Assembly: GCA_963589005.1 (NCBI GenBank)
Contig: CAVAJR010000006.1
Span: forward strand, 1 to 64,000
Direction of reading: 5' to 3'
DNA: 64,000 nucleotides
From: RGIG5612 sp963589005
Lineage (GTDB): Bacteria > Bacillota > Clostridia > Lachnospirales > Lachnospiraceae
Each line of letters opens with the position of its first letter. Positions within the stretch are counted from its first letter, which is position 1. The notes beneath the pieces were generated by a model. That model had not been told where the DNA came from. It saw only the letters and a list, made by a program, of their open reading frames with translations, and ran no database searches. Positions 17,004 through 27,350 of the stretch are shown here, piece by piece. Both the position numbers and the translations under genes were made by a program.

Positions 17004-18248
17004 CTAGCATATTGCTTCTGCTGCCTTCATGATGGCATATTTGCCATGTTCGTAAGTAAGTCCGCCCTGGTAGAATACAATATATGGTTCCCTGATAGGA
17101 CCGTCTGCAGACAATTCTATTGACGAACCGGATATAAATGCACCGCTTGCCATAATAACATTGTCAGAATATCCAGGCATATCATATCCTTCAGGTCTTA
17201 CGTAGCTGTCTACATAGGATGCTCCCTGTACAGCACCGCAGAATTTATTGATTTTCTCTGCATCATGCAGTGTAATTGCTTCAACAATGCAATGGTGCTT
17301 TGAATCTGACGAAGGTGATGTCTCATATCCCAGTTTTTCAAACAGCGATGCTGCAAATACAGCGGATTTAACAGCATTTGCTGTAACGGAAGGAGCCAGG
17401 GATAAACCCTGGAAGAAGGATTTTAAGACTCCCAGGGAGCCGCCTACTTCCTTACCCAGTCCCGGGGCTGTAAGCCTGTAAGAGCATCTTTCTATCAGAT
17501 CCTTTCGTCCGCAAATATATCCGCCCATCGGAGCCAGTCCGCCCCCCGGGTTTTTAATAAGCGATCCGACGCACATATCTGCGCCATGATCTGTAGGTTC
17601 GTCATAATCCACGAATTCACCATAGCAATTGTCTACAAATGCTATTAATTCAGGCTTGATCTTCTTGGCAAATGCAATAGCTATTCCTATATGCTCCGGT
17701 GCTAATGATAGTCTGTCTCCGTAACCTTTGGAGCGCTGAACATATATAAGCTTAGTATTATCATTTATTGCATCTGCGATTTTTTCATAATCAAATTCCT
17801 GACCATTGATCAATTCAACTGCCTTATATGTAATGCCGATTTCTGCAAGTGAACCGGGACATGCAGTGATTCCGATAGATTTTTCCAGGCTGTCATATGG
17901 TTTTCCCGTCATGAACAGGATTTCATCTCCGGGAAGAAGCACAGAAGCCAGTCCCAAATACAATGCATGAGTTCCACAGGTGATCTGCGGTCTTACAAGA
18001 GCATCCTCCGTATGAAATATGTCACTGTATACCTGCTCCAATTTTTCTCTTCCCAGTTCATTATATCCGTATCCTGAGCTTGCGAAAAAATCAGACTCTG
18101 CAACTTTATTTTTTATAAAGCTTTGAAGCACTTTATATTGATTAGCTTCTGATATCGCTTCTATTTCGGCAAAGGTATCCTTCAGTTCTTCCTCGCATTT
18201 TTCAGTAAGGTTCAATATTCTACTATCTATATCAGGGTATTTAAACAA
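17004..18248 (-). CDS. YnbB-type PLP enzyme (methionine gamma-lyase/aluminium-resistance family)
   Basis: This is a fold-type I PLP protein of 414 residues in the family named after an aluminium-resistance protein and related to Cys/Met gamma-lyases. The PLP lysine is expected in GSLIKNPGGGLAP, and the preceding AFVDNCYGEF supplies the PLP-binding Asp. The start codon is TTG with GGAGAA upstream, overlapping the end of miaA by eight bases. The miaA-ynbB order is shared with Bacillus. The true substrate is not established for this family. Confidence 0.88.
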   Translation of the reverse strand: MFKYPDIDSRILNLTEKCEEELKDTFAEIEAISEANQYKVLQSFIKNKVAESDFFASSGYGYNELGREKLEQVYSDIFHTEDALVRPQITCGTHALYLGLASVLLPGDEILFMTGKPYDSLEKSIGITACPGSLAEIGITYKAVELINGQEFDYEKIADAINDNTKLIYVQRSKGYGDRLSLAPEHIGIAIAFAKKIKPELIAFVDNCYGEFVDYDEPTDHGADMCVGSLIKNPGGGLAPMGGYICGRKDLIERCSYRLTAPGLGKEVGGSLGVLKSFFQGLSLAPSVTANAVKSAVFAASLFEKLGYETSPSSDSKHHCIVEAITLHDAEKINKFCGAVQGASYVDSYVRPEGYDMPGYSDNVIMASGAFISGSSIELSADGPIREPYIVFYQGGLTYEHGKYAIMKAAEAIC

Positions 18249-19185
18249 TTTTCTTCTCCTTTAATATTTCAAACATTTTATTTAACATATCGTCAACATT
18301 CGAATAATCTTCGTAATTGAGCCATTTGACATCTCTTTCCCGTTTAAACCATGTGATCTGTCTTTTGGCAAAATGTCTTGTGCCTGATTTTATGAGTTCA
18401 GACAATCTTTCAAGTGAGATCTCTCCATTGATATATTTAACAGTTTCCTTATATCCTAACCCCTGCATTGCAATAGAATCAGGCGAAATACCGCTCGCAA
18501 TAAGACCTTTGACTTCTTCAATCAGACCGTCCCTGATCATAATATCAACTCTCTTATTTATCCGGTCATATATTGTCTGCCTGTCTCTGTTAAGCACAAA
18601 GTATGCATAATTATATGCAGCTTTCTTTTGCTGCTGCATACGATTGTGTTCCGATATAGGACTGTTATTTTCATGATAATAATCAAGTGCCCTTATAACA
18701 CGCTTTATATCATTTTCATGAATCTTCTTGGCTGACTCAGGATCTGCCTGAAGCAGCATATCATGCAGGAAGGCCTTGCCCTTTTCCTGAGCAATAGCCT
18801 CTAACTGCTGCCTGTATTTTGTATTTGACTCCTCTTCTGAAAAATCAATGCCATACAGTACAGACTGAATATAAAATCCGGTTCCTCCCACTATTATGGG
18901 AATTTTCCCGTCTGATAAAATTTGTTTTATATATTTTTCAGCTCTTATTTTAAATTCATAGACGCTGAATTCCTCATCAGCATCTAATTCATCAATCAGA
19001 TAATGCTTTATTCCCTTCATTTCATCGGCAGAAGCCTTGGCAGTTCCTATATCAAAATTCTTATACACCTGCATGGAATCTGCACTGATGATCTCGCCGT
19101 TTATCATCTGAGCAAGCTTGATAGAAAGTTCAGTTTTCCCGACGGCTGTTGCGCCCGATATAATTATTAGAGGTTCATTTTTCAT
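18241..19185 (-). CDS. miaA: tRNA dimethylallyltransferase MiaA
   Basis: MiaA adds a dimethylallyl group to N6 of A37 in tRNAs reading U-starting codons, the step before MiaB. The P-loop is GATAVGKTEL. Other family motifs are SADSMQVYK (with the catalytic Asp), GGTGFYIQS and FAKRQITWFKRE. Length is 314, normal for the family. Its start overlaps the mutL stop codon in ATGA, so it is translationally coupled to mutL. miaB lies upstream in the same run. Confidence 0.96.
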   Translation of the reverse strand: MKNEPLIIISGATAVGKTELSIKLAQMINGEIISADSMQVYKNFDIGTAKASADEMKGIKHYLIDELDADEEFSVYEFKIRAEKYIKQILSDGKIPIIVGGTGFYIQSVLYGIDFSEEESNTKYRQQLEAIAQEKGKAFLHDMLLQADPESAKKIHENDIKRVIRALDYYHENNSPISEHNRMQQQKKAAYNYAYFVLNRDRQTIYDRINKRVDIMIRDGLIEEVKGLIASGISPDSIAMQGLGYKETVKYINGEISLERLSELIKSGTRHFAKRQITWFKRERDVKWLNYEDYSNVDDMLNKMFEILKEKKIV

Positions 19186-21161
19186 ATAATTCGCTTAAAT
19201 TTCTTTTCCAGCTCTGTTCTTGACATGGAAATGATGGTCGGCCTTCCGTGGGGACAGTTGTATGGGTTCTCAAGTGATAATAACTCGTCTATAAGCGTAT
19301 TGGCCTCGGCAAGCGACAGCCTGTTGCCGCCCTTTACTGCAGCTTTGCATGCAGCAGTCGCAACTCTGTCTACAATGATCTCAGGCCCCGACTTAGAAGA
19401 AATATCCGACAGATCATCCAGCAGCTCAAGAAATAATATACTATTATCAAGGGAATATAGATCTGTGGGAACGGCGCTGATCATGTACTCACAGCCGCCA
19501 AAATGCTCTATTTCAAATCCTAATTCCGTGAAGCTGTTCATATATTTCTTAAGTATATTTTCCTCCTGCTGCGTTAATGTAACGATTATAGAAGGCATAA
19601 TATGCTGAGAGTAATGTTTATCATTCTTCAGATTATTGATGAATCTCTCGTATAAGACCTTCTCATGTGCTGCGTGCTGATCAATTATAAACATACTGTC
19701 ATCATATTCTACTATCCAATATGTATCAAATACCTCGCCTACTATTCTGTGATCCTTCCTTGCAGCTTCCGATACAAAATCAGGAATAGCCATTTCAGAC
19801 TGTTCGTATGGGATATTTTCATTTGCCAGCTTGGATGAAATCGTAACGGTTGAACTTTTATCTTCTGTAAAACTGCTATCATCCGTAACATCTGAGTCTG
19901 ATGCATCCATATTATCAGCAGCCATGGTATACGACTGCAATGCCGACAGCTGCTCTGTATATGATGAGATATCAGCAGATGGTCTAGGTATATCAGAATT
20001 GTCTGAATATCTTCTGCTATAACCTGCCTCTTCCCTTACAATTTTCAGTTTCTTCTGATCGTCAGATAAAAACGACTGCCTTGCTGCAGTTTTCTCAAAT
20101 GGCTCCGGAACATATTTATCCGGAACCGGCGGCAAGGTATCCGGTTTGGATAGGCTTACAAGTGGAATGTTTTCTCTTCTTGTTATTCTGTTTCTGATAA
20201 TTTCATAGACAGAATTAAAAACAACTTCATTATTGAAGAATCTGATCTCCATTTTGGAAGGATGTACATTTACATCAACAAGTTCCGGCTCAATATTTAT
20301 ATTAAGCACGGCAAATGGAAATGTGCCCTTCATCTGGTATCCGATATAAGCCTCTTCCAGTGCCTTTTGAATTATCTTATCCTTGATATATCTTCCGTTT
20401 ATGAAAAAATATTCAAAATTCCTGTTCCCTCTGGCAATCTCCGGTTTTCCGATAAAACCTGATACAGATAACGTCTCATCATTGTCATCAATTTGCAGAA
20501 GATTAGCAGTTATATCTCGGCCAAATACCGAATATACAGCATCCTTTAGCGAGCCATTGCCTGAGGTGCTCAGCTTTACAGAACCGTTTGTGACATATTT
20601 AAATGCAATCTCGGGATGTGACAGTGCTATTCGCTGTACAATATCCATTACATATCCTGCTTCTGTCTGCGCAGATTTCAGAAATTTCAATCTCGCAGGT
20701 GTATTATAAAAAAGATTTTTTACTATAAGCGTTGTTCCGTTTGGCAGTCCGGCTTCTGAAATCGATTCTTCAACTCCGCCATTAATCTTATAAATTACAC
20801 CTGTCAGATCATCTCTGGTTTTGGTACATAATTCAGTTTGAGAAACTGCTGCTATTGATGATAAGGCTTCACCCCTGAAACCAAGTGTATGAATAAATGC
20901 GAGGTCAGATGCATCATTTATTTTGCTTGTAGAATGTCTTAAGAAGGCTATTGCAATCTGATCCTTGGCAATTCCCGAGCCATTATCCGTTATTCTTATC
21001 AGAGAAATGCCGCCGTCTTTGATTTCGATTGAGATCGAGGAAGCCCCTGCGTCAATTGCATTTTCAACCAATTCTTTAACAATTGAAGCAGGCCTGTCAA
21101 CCACCTCGCCGGCAGCTATTTTATCGATCGTATTCTTATCAAGTAACTTTATTGTATTCAT
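19182..21161 (-). CDS. mutL: DNA mismatch repair protein MutL (endonuclease type)
   Basis: MutL couples mismatch recognition by MutS to strand incision. The GHKL ATPase motifs are in the N-terminal third (ELVENAIDAGA, DNGSGI, FRGEALSSI). The middle is a long Ser/Asp-rich linker (about residues 340-470). The C-terminal domain carries the metal-binding nuclease motif DQHA-X2-E-X4-E (DQHAAHEKVLYE) and CPHGRP. So this is a nicking MutL, consistent with methyl-independent repair. It is separated from mutS by maf and is coupled to miaA. Confidence 0.96.
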   Translation of the reverse strand: MNTIKLLDKNTIDKIAAGEVVDRPASIVKELVENAIDAGASSISIEIKDGGISLIRITDNGSGIAKDQIAIAFLRHSTSKINDASDLAFIHTLGFRGEALSSIAAVSQTELCTKTRDDLTGVIYKINGGVEESISEAGLPNGTTLIVKNLFYNTPARLKFLKSAQTEAGYVMDIVQRIALSHPEIAFKYVTNGSVKLSTSGNGSLKDAVYSVFGRDITANLLQIDDNDETLSVSGFIGKPEIARGNRNFEYFFINGRYIKDKIIQKALEEAYIGYQMKGTFPFAVLNINIEPELVDVNVHPSKMEIRFFNNEVVFNSVYEIIRNRITRRENIPLVSLSKPDTLPPVPDKYVPEPFEKTAARQSFLSDDQKKLKIVREEAGYSRRYSDNSDIPRPSADISSYTEQLSALQSYTMAADNMDASDSDVTDDSSFTEDKSSTVTISSKLANENIPYEQSEMAIPDFVSEAARKDHRIVGEVFDTYWIVEYDDSMFIIDQHAAHEKVLYERFINNLKNDKHYSQHIMPSIIVTLTQQEENILKKYMNSFTELGFEIEHFGGCEYMISAVPTDLYSLDNSILFLELLDDLSDISSKSGPEIIVDRVATAACKAAVKGGNRLSLAEANTLIDELLSLENPYNCPHGRPTIISMSRTELEKKFKRII

Positions 21162-21204
21162 ATAATATTAATGCATAGTTTGTATTTAGCTGCTCCAGCG
21201 CTGG

Positions 21205-21221
21205 GACGGCACAGTCCACTG
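21205..21221 (+). repeat. Short intergenic repeat, copy A
   Basis: GACGGCACAGTCCACTG recurs with two changes at 58161-58177, also in a gap between two minus-strand genes. The surroundings (21162-21329) hold no reading frame. Similarity outside this block is weak. Confidence 0.3.
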
Positions 21222-21329
21222 TTAAAAATTGTTATCACACATCAGCGAAGGTGTTTTAGGGCAGTGGCTGCACACCGAGGTTTCCAAGCGCAAGATCAGC
21301 TTATTTTTACAGCGAAATAGCAGCAACTT

Positions 21330-21905
21330 TTAATTTCTGAGTAATCTGACCAACCTTGCAATTGGCAGACCTACAATATTAAAATAATCTCCATTTATTT
21401 TCTCAACTAAAACCGCCCCATAGCCCTGGATTCCGTAAGAGCCTGCCTTGTCCATTGGCTCAGCGGTATTTATATAATCTTCTATCTCCTGGTCAGTCAA
21501 TTTGTAGAATGTCACTTCGGTCCTTTCTGAAAATGTCTTCGAAGGACGCCCGTCCAAATAACTTAATGTAACGCCCGTATAAACCTCATGCGTATTGCCA
21601 GATAACATCCTCAGCATATTGAAGGCGTTATTATTATCCTTAGGCTTGCCAAGTATGATCCCATCATATGCAACAACTGTATCTGCTCCGATCACAATAC
21701 TGTCAGCCGGTACATCAGGCAGTTTCTTTATCATTTCCAGCCCTGCCTCACTTTTCCTTCGCGAAAGCTCTTCGACCAATTCGTCAGGCAGTTTAAGATC
21801 AGATGATTCATTGCACTGCGGTGAGATTACGGTAAATTCTATGCCAGCCTGATCAAGCAATTCTTTTCTTCTCGGTGATGAGGACGCAAGATAAATATTA
21901 TTCAT
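21330..21905 (-). CDS. maf: Maf-family nucleotide pyrophosphatase
   Basis: Maf proteins hydrolyse nucleoside triphosphates, including modified ones, and are linked to delayed septation. The opening IYLASSSPRRKELLDQAG is the signature block (key residues Ser, Ser, Pro, Arg, Arg). The motif VIGADTVV contains the catalytic Asp, and YGIQGYGA follows. Length is 191, normal. It lies between mutS and mutL, with 141 bases to mutS and 168 bases to mutL. Confidence 0.94.
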   Translation of the reverse strand: MNNIYLASSSPRRKELLDQAGIEFTVISPQCNESSDLKLPDELVEELSRRKSEAGLEMIKKLPDVPADSIVIGADTVVAYDGIILGKPKDNNNAFNMLRMLSGNTHEVYTGVTLSYLDGRPSKTFSERTEVTFYKLTDQEIEDYINTAEPMDKAGSYGIQGYGAVLVEKINGDYFNIVGLPIARLVRLLRN

Positions 21906-22046
21906 TTTTAACCCCTGTTATATAAAATATTTAAGTATTAAGATTGCCCTGTATCTATATTCGAGTGGCTTCTTTTAACAATTAATACATGCCAATGCTA
22001 CAGATACGTGAACATTTAGTTTTTTATTTAAATTGATAAGCCGTTT

Positions 22047-24677
22047 TCATAACAATTGCTGCAGTTCATACAACGTATTGATGGCCTCGATTGGCGTTAT
22101 CTTATCAAGGTTAAGCCCTTTTAGCTTTTGATGCACGATATCGTCAGCTGTTGTTAATACAAACTGACCATTCTTGTCCTGCGGTATACTGTATGATGGC
22201 TGCGGCTTATATGTAATGCCGGCGGATTTTTGTGATACAACTGCACCATCCACAATATCAGCACTGGTCAGTTCATTTACAATTTCTTTAGCCCTGTCTG
22301 TGATCTCATCAGGAACTCCCGCCAGCCTTGCGACCTGAATACCATAACTTTTATCCGCTCCGCCACGTATGATTTTCCGGAGGAAAATTATATCATCACC
22401 CTGTTCTTTTACGCTGATGCAATAGTTTTTAACACCGTCTATCGTTCCCTCCAGCTCTGTAAGTTCATGATAATGTGTTGAGAAGAATGTCTTAGCTCCG
22501 CATTTTGATCTATTTGCAATATATTCAACAACCGCCCATGCGATGCTTAGGCCGTCATAGGTGCTGGTTCCTCTTCCGATCTCATCAAGGATCACAAGAG
22601 AATTGGCAGTTGCATTTCGAAGAATATTTGCAACCTCTGTCATCTCTACCATGAATGTACTCTGACCGCTAGCCAGATCATCAGAAGCTCCTACACGGGT
22701 AAATATTCTGTCGCATGCTGAAATATTAGCTTCTGCTGCAGGAACAAAGCTGCCAACACAGGCCATAAGGACTATAAGTGCCAGCTGCCTCATGTAAGTG
22801 GACTTACCCGCCATATTAGGACCTGTGATTATGCTTACACGATTTTCTTCCTGGTCGGCAAATGTATCATTCGGAATAAACTGCCCGTCGCCGATCATTG
22901 CTTCAACGACCGGATGTCTGCCGTCTCTTATATCTATGATTCCTTTTGAATTAATATTTGGTCTTACATATCTGTTGTGTTCGGCAACATATGCAAGGGA
23001 ACAAAAGGCATCAATCTGAGAGATTGCCCTGGCTGTCAGCTGAATTCTGCCTACCTGTGCTGCTATTGTATCTCTGATCTCTGTAAAGATATCATATTCC
23101 AGTGAAAATAATTTTTCCTCCGCACCTAATATAACGCCTTCCAGTTCCTTTAATTCATCAGTGATATATCGTTCGGCATTAACTAAGGTCTGCTTGCGTA
23201 TATACCTGTCAGGAACCATATTTTTAAAGGAATTAGTTACTTCAATGTAATATCCAAATACCTTGTTATATCTGATTCTCAGAGATTTTATCCCTGTTGC
23301 TTCCCTTTCCTTTTCTTCTATCTGCGAGAGCCAGTTTTTGCCTTCTACCTTAGAATTACGAAGCATGTCGATCTTCTCTGAATAACCATTTTTAATAATT
23401 CCGCCATCTTTTATGGTGATGGGAGCATCTTCAGTAATTGAATCATCTATTAATTTATATAAGTCCTCCAGGCAGTCAAGATCATTATAGATCGACTTCA
23501 GCAGCTCACAGTTAAATCCTTTCAGGATCCTCTTAATATGCGGAAGCATTTCAAGGGAATTCTTAAAGGCAATAAGATCCCTGGGATTGGCTGATTTATA
23601 TGATATCTTGGCAAGGAGTCGCTCAAGGTCATAGATCGGATTAAGGTATTCTCTTAATTCATCCCTGTCAATGAGTATAGAATTAAGCTCCTCTATTGCA
23701 TCCTGTCGTCTTATGATTTCGTCAGTGTCAATAAGAGGCTGCTCTATAAATGATCTTAACAGTCTGGCACCCATTGCTGTCTTGGTTTTATCCAGCACCC
23801 ACAGCAGTGAACCTTTTTTATTCTTTTCACGCATGGTCTCAACTAATTCGAGATTTCTTCTTGTAGCATGATCAATGATCATATATTTATTCGTCGAATA
23901 GGTTGTAATCCTGCTCAAAAATTCCAGACTTGTTTTTTGAGTTTCATAGAGATATTTAAGCAATGCTCCTACACACGGAACAGTGCCTGAAAATTCCTGA
24001 AGCCCCAACCCTGCCAGATCGATCACATTAAAATGTTTTTTTATAATTTCTTCGCAGCTGGCTATTTCAAAATAAGAATCCTGAAGATTGTAACAGGTAA
24101 TACCTAATTTATCCTTCAAGTAATCAAAATCTACCGGTGCCATCATAAATGCATGATTAGAAATGATTTCCGCAACAGGAAATTTATTAATTTCATCCAT
24201 AAGGACTGATGCGCTGTCAATCTGCGTTGTAAGAAAATCCCCTGTTGTTATATCTACAAATGCAATGGCATAATATTCTGCCGCATAATAGATACACATA
24301 AGATAATTATTCTTGCTCTCATCCAGCGCCATGCTGTTTAGATTGGTACCTGGCGTAACAACCTTGATCACTTCTCTTTTTACAATTCCCTTGGCAAGCT
24401 TCGGATCTTCTACCTGCTCGGCAATTGCAACTTTATATCCCTTGGAAACCAATCTGTTCAGATATGAATCTACAGCATGAAAAGGAACGCCGCACATCGG
24501 CGCCCGCTCCTCTAATCCGCAATCCTTGCCTGTAAGCGTGATTTCAAGTTCTCTTGATGCGGTAAGCGCATCATCGAAGAACATCTCATAGAAATCTCCC
24601 AAACGGTAAAATAAAATGCAGTCATTATATTGCTTTTTAGTCTCAAGATATTGAGACATCATCGGCGATAGTGCCAT
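22047..24677 (-). CDS. mutS: DNA mismatch repair protein MutS
   Basis: MutS finds mismatches and loads MutL. The N-terminal mismatch-binding motif is GDFYEMF (Phe-X-Glu). The C-terminal ABC ATPase has Walker A GPNMAGKST, the signature region STFMVEM and Walker B LVILDEIGRGTST. The helix-turn-helix dimer end is intact (YGIQVARLAGVP). Length is 876, normal for MutS1. Its start overlaps the miaB stop region by 35 bases, so the two genes are coupled. Confidence 0.97.
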   Translation of the reverse strand: MALSPMMSQYLETKKQYNDCILFYRLGDFYEMFFDDALTASRELEITLTGKDCGLEERAPMCGVPFHAVDSYLNRLVSKGYKVAIAEQVEDPKLAKGIVKREVIKVVTPGTNLNSMALDESKNNYLMCIYYAAEYYAIAFVDITTGDFLTTQIDSASVLMDEINKFPVAEIISNHAFMMAPVDFDYLKDKLGITCYNLQDSYFEIASCEEIIKKHFNVIDLAGLGLQEFSGTVPCVGALLKYLYETQKTSLEFLSRITTYSTNKYMIIDHATRRNLELVETMREKNKKGSLLWVLDKTKTAMGARLLRSFIEQPLIDTDEIIRRQDAIEELNSILIDRDELREYLNPIYDLERLLAKISYKSANPRDLIAFKNSLEMLPHIKRILKGFNCELLKSIYNDLDCLEDLYKLIDDSITEDAPITIKDGGIIKNGYSEKIDMLRNSKVEGKNWLSQIEEKEREATGIKSLRIRYNKVFGYYIEVTNSFKNMVPDRYIRKQTLVNAERYITDELKELEGVILGAEEKLFSLEYDIFTEIRDTIAAQVGRIQLTARAISQIDAFCSLAYVAEHNRYVRPNINSKGIIDIRDGRHPVVEAMIGDGQFIPNDTFADQEENRVSIITGPNMAGKSTYMRQLALIVLMACVGSFVPAAEANISACDRIFTRVGASDDLASGQSTFMVEMTEVANILRNATANSLVILDEIGRGTSTYDGLSIAWAVVEYIANRSKCGAKTFFSTHYHELTELEGTIDGVKNYCISVKEQGDDIIFLRKIIRGGADKSYGIQVARLAGVPDEITDRAKEIVNELTSADIVDGAVVSQKSAGITYKPQPSYSIPQDKNGQFVLTTADDIVHQKLKGLNLDKITPIEAINTLYELQQLL

Positions 24678-26082
24678 AATAATAAAAACCTCTTGCTTCG
24701 TCTAAATGAACATTTACAATTTTTCCGATAAGGTCGCTGCTGCCCTTCAGATGAACAGTACTGTTATTGGACAGTTTGCCTGTAACAAGCGTGCTGTCTT
24801 TGCTGTTAACATCTTCAATCAGTACAGGAAGAACCTGACCTTCATACTTTTTCGTCTGTTCTCTTGAGATCTCGGTAACGAGATTTAATAACCTGTTAAA
24901 TCTCTCATCAACAACTTCCTTTGGGATCTGATCCTCCATGGCAGCTGCCTTTGTTCCGGATCTCTTAGAGTAAATGAAGGTAAATGCACTGTCGTACTTA
25001 ACCTTCTTAACAACATCCAGAGTTTCAAGAAAATCTTCTTCAGTTTCACCCGGATAACCTACGATAATATCCGTTGTAATGGATACGCCGGGTATTTGTC
25101 TTCTGATCTTCTCTGCCAGCGCCAGATAGTCTTCCTTATCATAATGCCTGTTCATTTCCTTTAGGATACGGCTGCTTCCTGACTGCAGCGGCAGATGAAC
25201 ATGTCTGCATATTTTAGGATTATCACGAATGACCTCGATCAGTTCATCTGACAGATCCTTGGGATGGGAAGTCATAAACCTGACTCTTTCAATGCCCTCG
25301 ATTTCTGAAACCCTTTTAAGAAGCTGCGGAAATGAGATCTCTGCCTTGTAGGAATTTACATTCTGTCCCAACAGCATGACCTCTATTACGCCCTCTTTGG
25401 CCAGCTGTCTGACTTCATTAATTATCTCCTCCGGACATCTGCTTCTCTCTCTTCCCCTTACATATGGCACAATACAATAACTGCAGAAATTATTGCAGCC
25501 AAACATAATATTTACACCACATTTAAAGGAGAATTTTCGGGAGGACGGAAGATTTTCAACAATTTTATCTGTTCCCTTTAAGATTTCCGTCTGATTTTCA
25601 TCTTTTACAAAATAGAGGAAAAGAAGCTCTGCCAATTTATATATATTGTGGGTTCCAAAGATGATATTTACATGTCTGTAGCTTTTTTTGATAACTGCAA
25701 CTACATGCTCCTCCTGCATCATGCAGCCGCATAATGCAATTACCATTTCCGGATTTTTCTTCTTGATCGTCTTCAGAACTCCGAGTCTTCCGTATACGCG
25801 TTCATTCGCGTTTTCTCTTACTGTGCATGTATTATATAGTACAAAATCCGAATTCTCATCGTCTGACTCATGATATCCTATGTCAAGAAGTATCCCGAGA
25901 AGTTTTTCGGAATCCTTGGCATTCATCTGGCATCCAAATGTATTGATGCAGCATGTAAGAGGTCTTCCCAGTGCAGCGGCTTTTTCAGCTACGATCCTCC
26001 TGCACTCTTTCACAAAAAAATATTGTCTCTCAGGCTCATTACATGGAGCCTCATCTAGTATATTCTGTATTAAATCAATATC
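24643..26082 (-). CDS. miaB: tRNA methylthiotransferase MiaB
   Basis: MiaB is a radical SAM enzyme that adds a methylthio group to i6A37 of tRNA. An N-terminal UPF0004 domain holds the auxiliary-cluster cysteines (NTFGCQMN, CTVRENA, GCMMQEE). The radical SAM motif is CNNFCSYCIVP. A C-terminal TRAM domain ends the protein. I place the start at the ATG at 26082, giving 479 residues; the open frame extends 19 codons further with no better ribosome site. Overlap with mutS implies coupling. Confidence 0.95.
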   Translation of the reverse strand, partial: DIDLIQNILDEAPCNEPERQYFFVKECRRIVAEKAAALGRPLTCCINTFGCQMNAKDSEKLLGILLDIGYHESDDENSDFVLYNTCTVRENANERVYGRLGVLKTIKKKNPEMVIALCGCMMQEEHVVAVIKKSYRHVNIIFGTHNIYKLAELLFLYFVKDENQTEILKGTDKIVENLPSSRKFSFKCGVNIMFGCNNFCSYCIVPYVRGRERSRCPEEIINEVRQLAKEGVIEVMLLGQNVNSYKAEISFPQLLKRVSEIEGIERVRFMTSHPKDLSDELIEVIRDNPKICRHVHLPLQSGSSRILKEMNRHYDKEDYLALAEKIRRQIPGVSITTDIIVGYPGETEEDFLETLDVVKKVKYDSAFTFIYSKRSGTKAAAMEDQIPKEVVDERFNRLLNLVTEISREQTKKYEGQVLPVLIEDVNSKDSTLVTGKLSNNSTVHLKGSSDLIGKIVNVHLDEARGFYYYGTIADDVSIS

Positions 26083-26160
26083 CATAATAATCTTTGTTTG
26101 AATTGAAATGCATGCAGCAAAAACAATCCTTATAAACAATAATCCAAGGTGTCAATAAAC

Positions 26161-27306
26161 TTAATAATAAATAAAATATGCATCGTTAAGCTTGCATGAA
26201 AGAAAATACATCTTCTTTTCCTGCAATAAGAGGTTTAATTTAGGGTATGAATAAATCTTCATATATTTGCCGTCAAATGAGGATAGAATAAATATTTCTC
26301 CTATCTGCTCCTCGAATACAGCATCATAGAAAGTTATGTCAATTTCAGCCTTTTTTAAATTAACGAAATTTATATTGTTGTCAGATTTCTTTCTTACATA
26401 AGGAATGTTGTCAATAACATATGTTATGTATATATCAGAAAAGTCTATACCCTTAATGTTATATTCAAATCTTTCAGCTGTATTATAATTATAAAATACA
26501 CATTTCGTCGTATTTTTTTCTGTATTCATAACACAGAAATGGATATAATCGCCTGTTACCCGCGGTCTTATTATATGGCTGTCAAGATAAGAAGATTCTA
26601 TCAGTTCCATATCTACAGAATCAGTCGCAAGCGTGATATCTGCAATGAATTTGGCAGCAGTTGTAATCTGAACACTTTCAATAAAGGCTTCATCCTTATA
26701 TGTAGGATTTAATCTGTCATCCTCCAGATATGAATATCCGGTCTTGATCATTATTTTATTGTCAGAAATAGGAATAATGATATCAATGCCGTTATTTAAA
26801 AAATTAGTCTCCGTTACAGATGTTTCTTTATACGTCTCTACATTATACAAGGATAAGCTGAACTCAATATTGCCCAGCATATTTTCACTTGCCTCTGTAT
26901 GCTGGATCTCTCCCTGAAGCAGAATCGTTGTTTCTGTCAATATGAAGACCTTAACTCTCTTGCTTCGTTCCAAAACAGCATGGTTATCAATAAATGTACA
27001 TATCGTAGTCTGGGTATCTGTGCTGATGACATATTTGATTATTGAAAATTCAATACGTTCCTCATCTAATTGCACATATGAGGCAAAATATATATCCTTA
27101 CTGTTCCATATGCAATTAATGATTTCAACTGCATCGCTTTTCTTCTGATTAGGAAGAATCTCCCTGACCAGATTTTTATCCGGATTATAGAGCTGAATAT
27201 GATACAGGTTTCTATTGCTTATATCATGATAATATTCGGCTATATAATTGCCTGCCGCGGATATGCTATATAAATTCTCTTTGTAGCTGATTAATGAAAT
27301 ATCCAT
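26161..27306 (-). CDS. Hypothetical protein, beta-rich, unknown function
   Basis: I do not recognise this 381-residue protein. It has no signal peptide and no membrane segment. It shows alternating short hydrophobic stretches separated by polar turns (for example NKIMIKTGYSYLED and KIYSYPKLNLLL), as in a beta-propeller or other all-beta protein. No catalytic motif is visible. Asn, Ile, Tyr and Thr are frequent. It lies 78 bases before miaB on the same strand and 44 bases after a flavoprotein gene. The ribosome binding site is weak. Confidence 0.6.
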   Translation of the reverse strand: MDISLISYKENLYSISAAGNYIAEYYHDISNRNLYHIQLYNPDKNLVREILPNQKKSDAVEIINCIWNSKDIYFASYVQLDEERIEFSIIKYVISTDTQTTICTFIDNHAVLERSKRVKVFILTETTILLQGEIQHTEASENMLGNIEFSLSLYNVETYKETSVTETNFLNNGIDIIIPISDNKIMIKTGYSYLEDDRLNPTYKDEAFIESVQITTAAKFIADITLATDSVDMELIESSYLDSHIIRPRVTGDYIHFCVMNTEKNTTKCVFYNYNTAERFEYNIKGIDFSDIYITYVIDNIPYVRKKSDNNINFVNLKKAEIDITFYDAVFEEQIGEIFILSSFDGKYMKIYSYPKLNLLLQEKKMYFLSCKLNDAYFIYY

Positions 27307-27350
27307 AACCTGTGAAGTTTAGCATAATATAATATATGTGTCAAAAGACA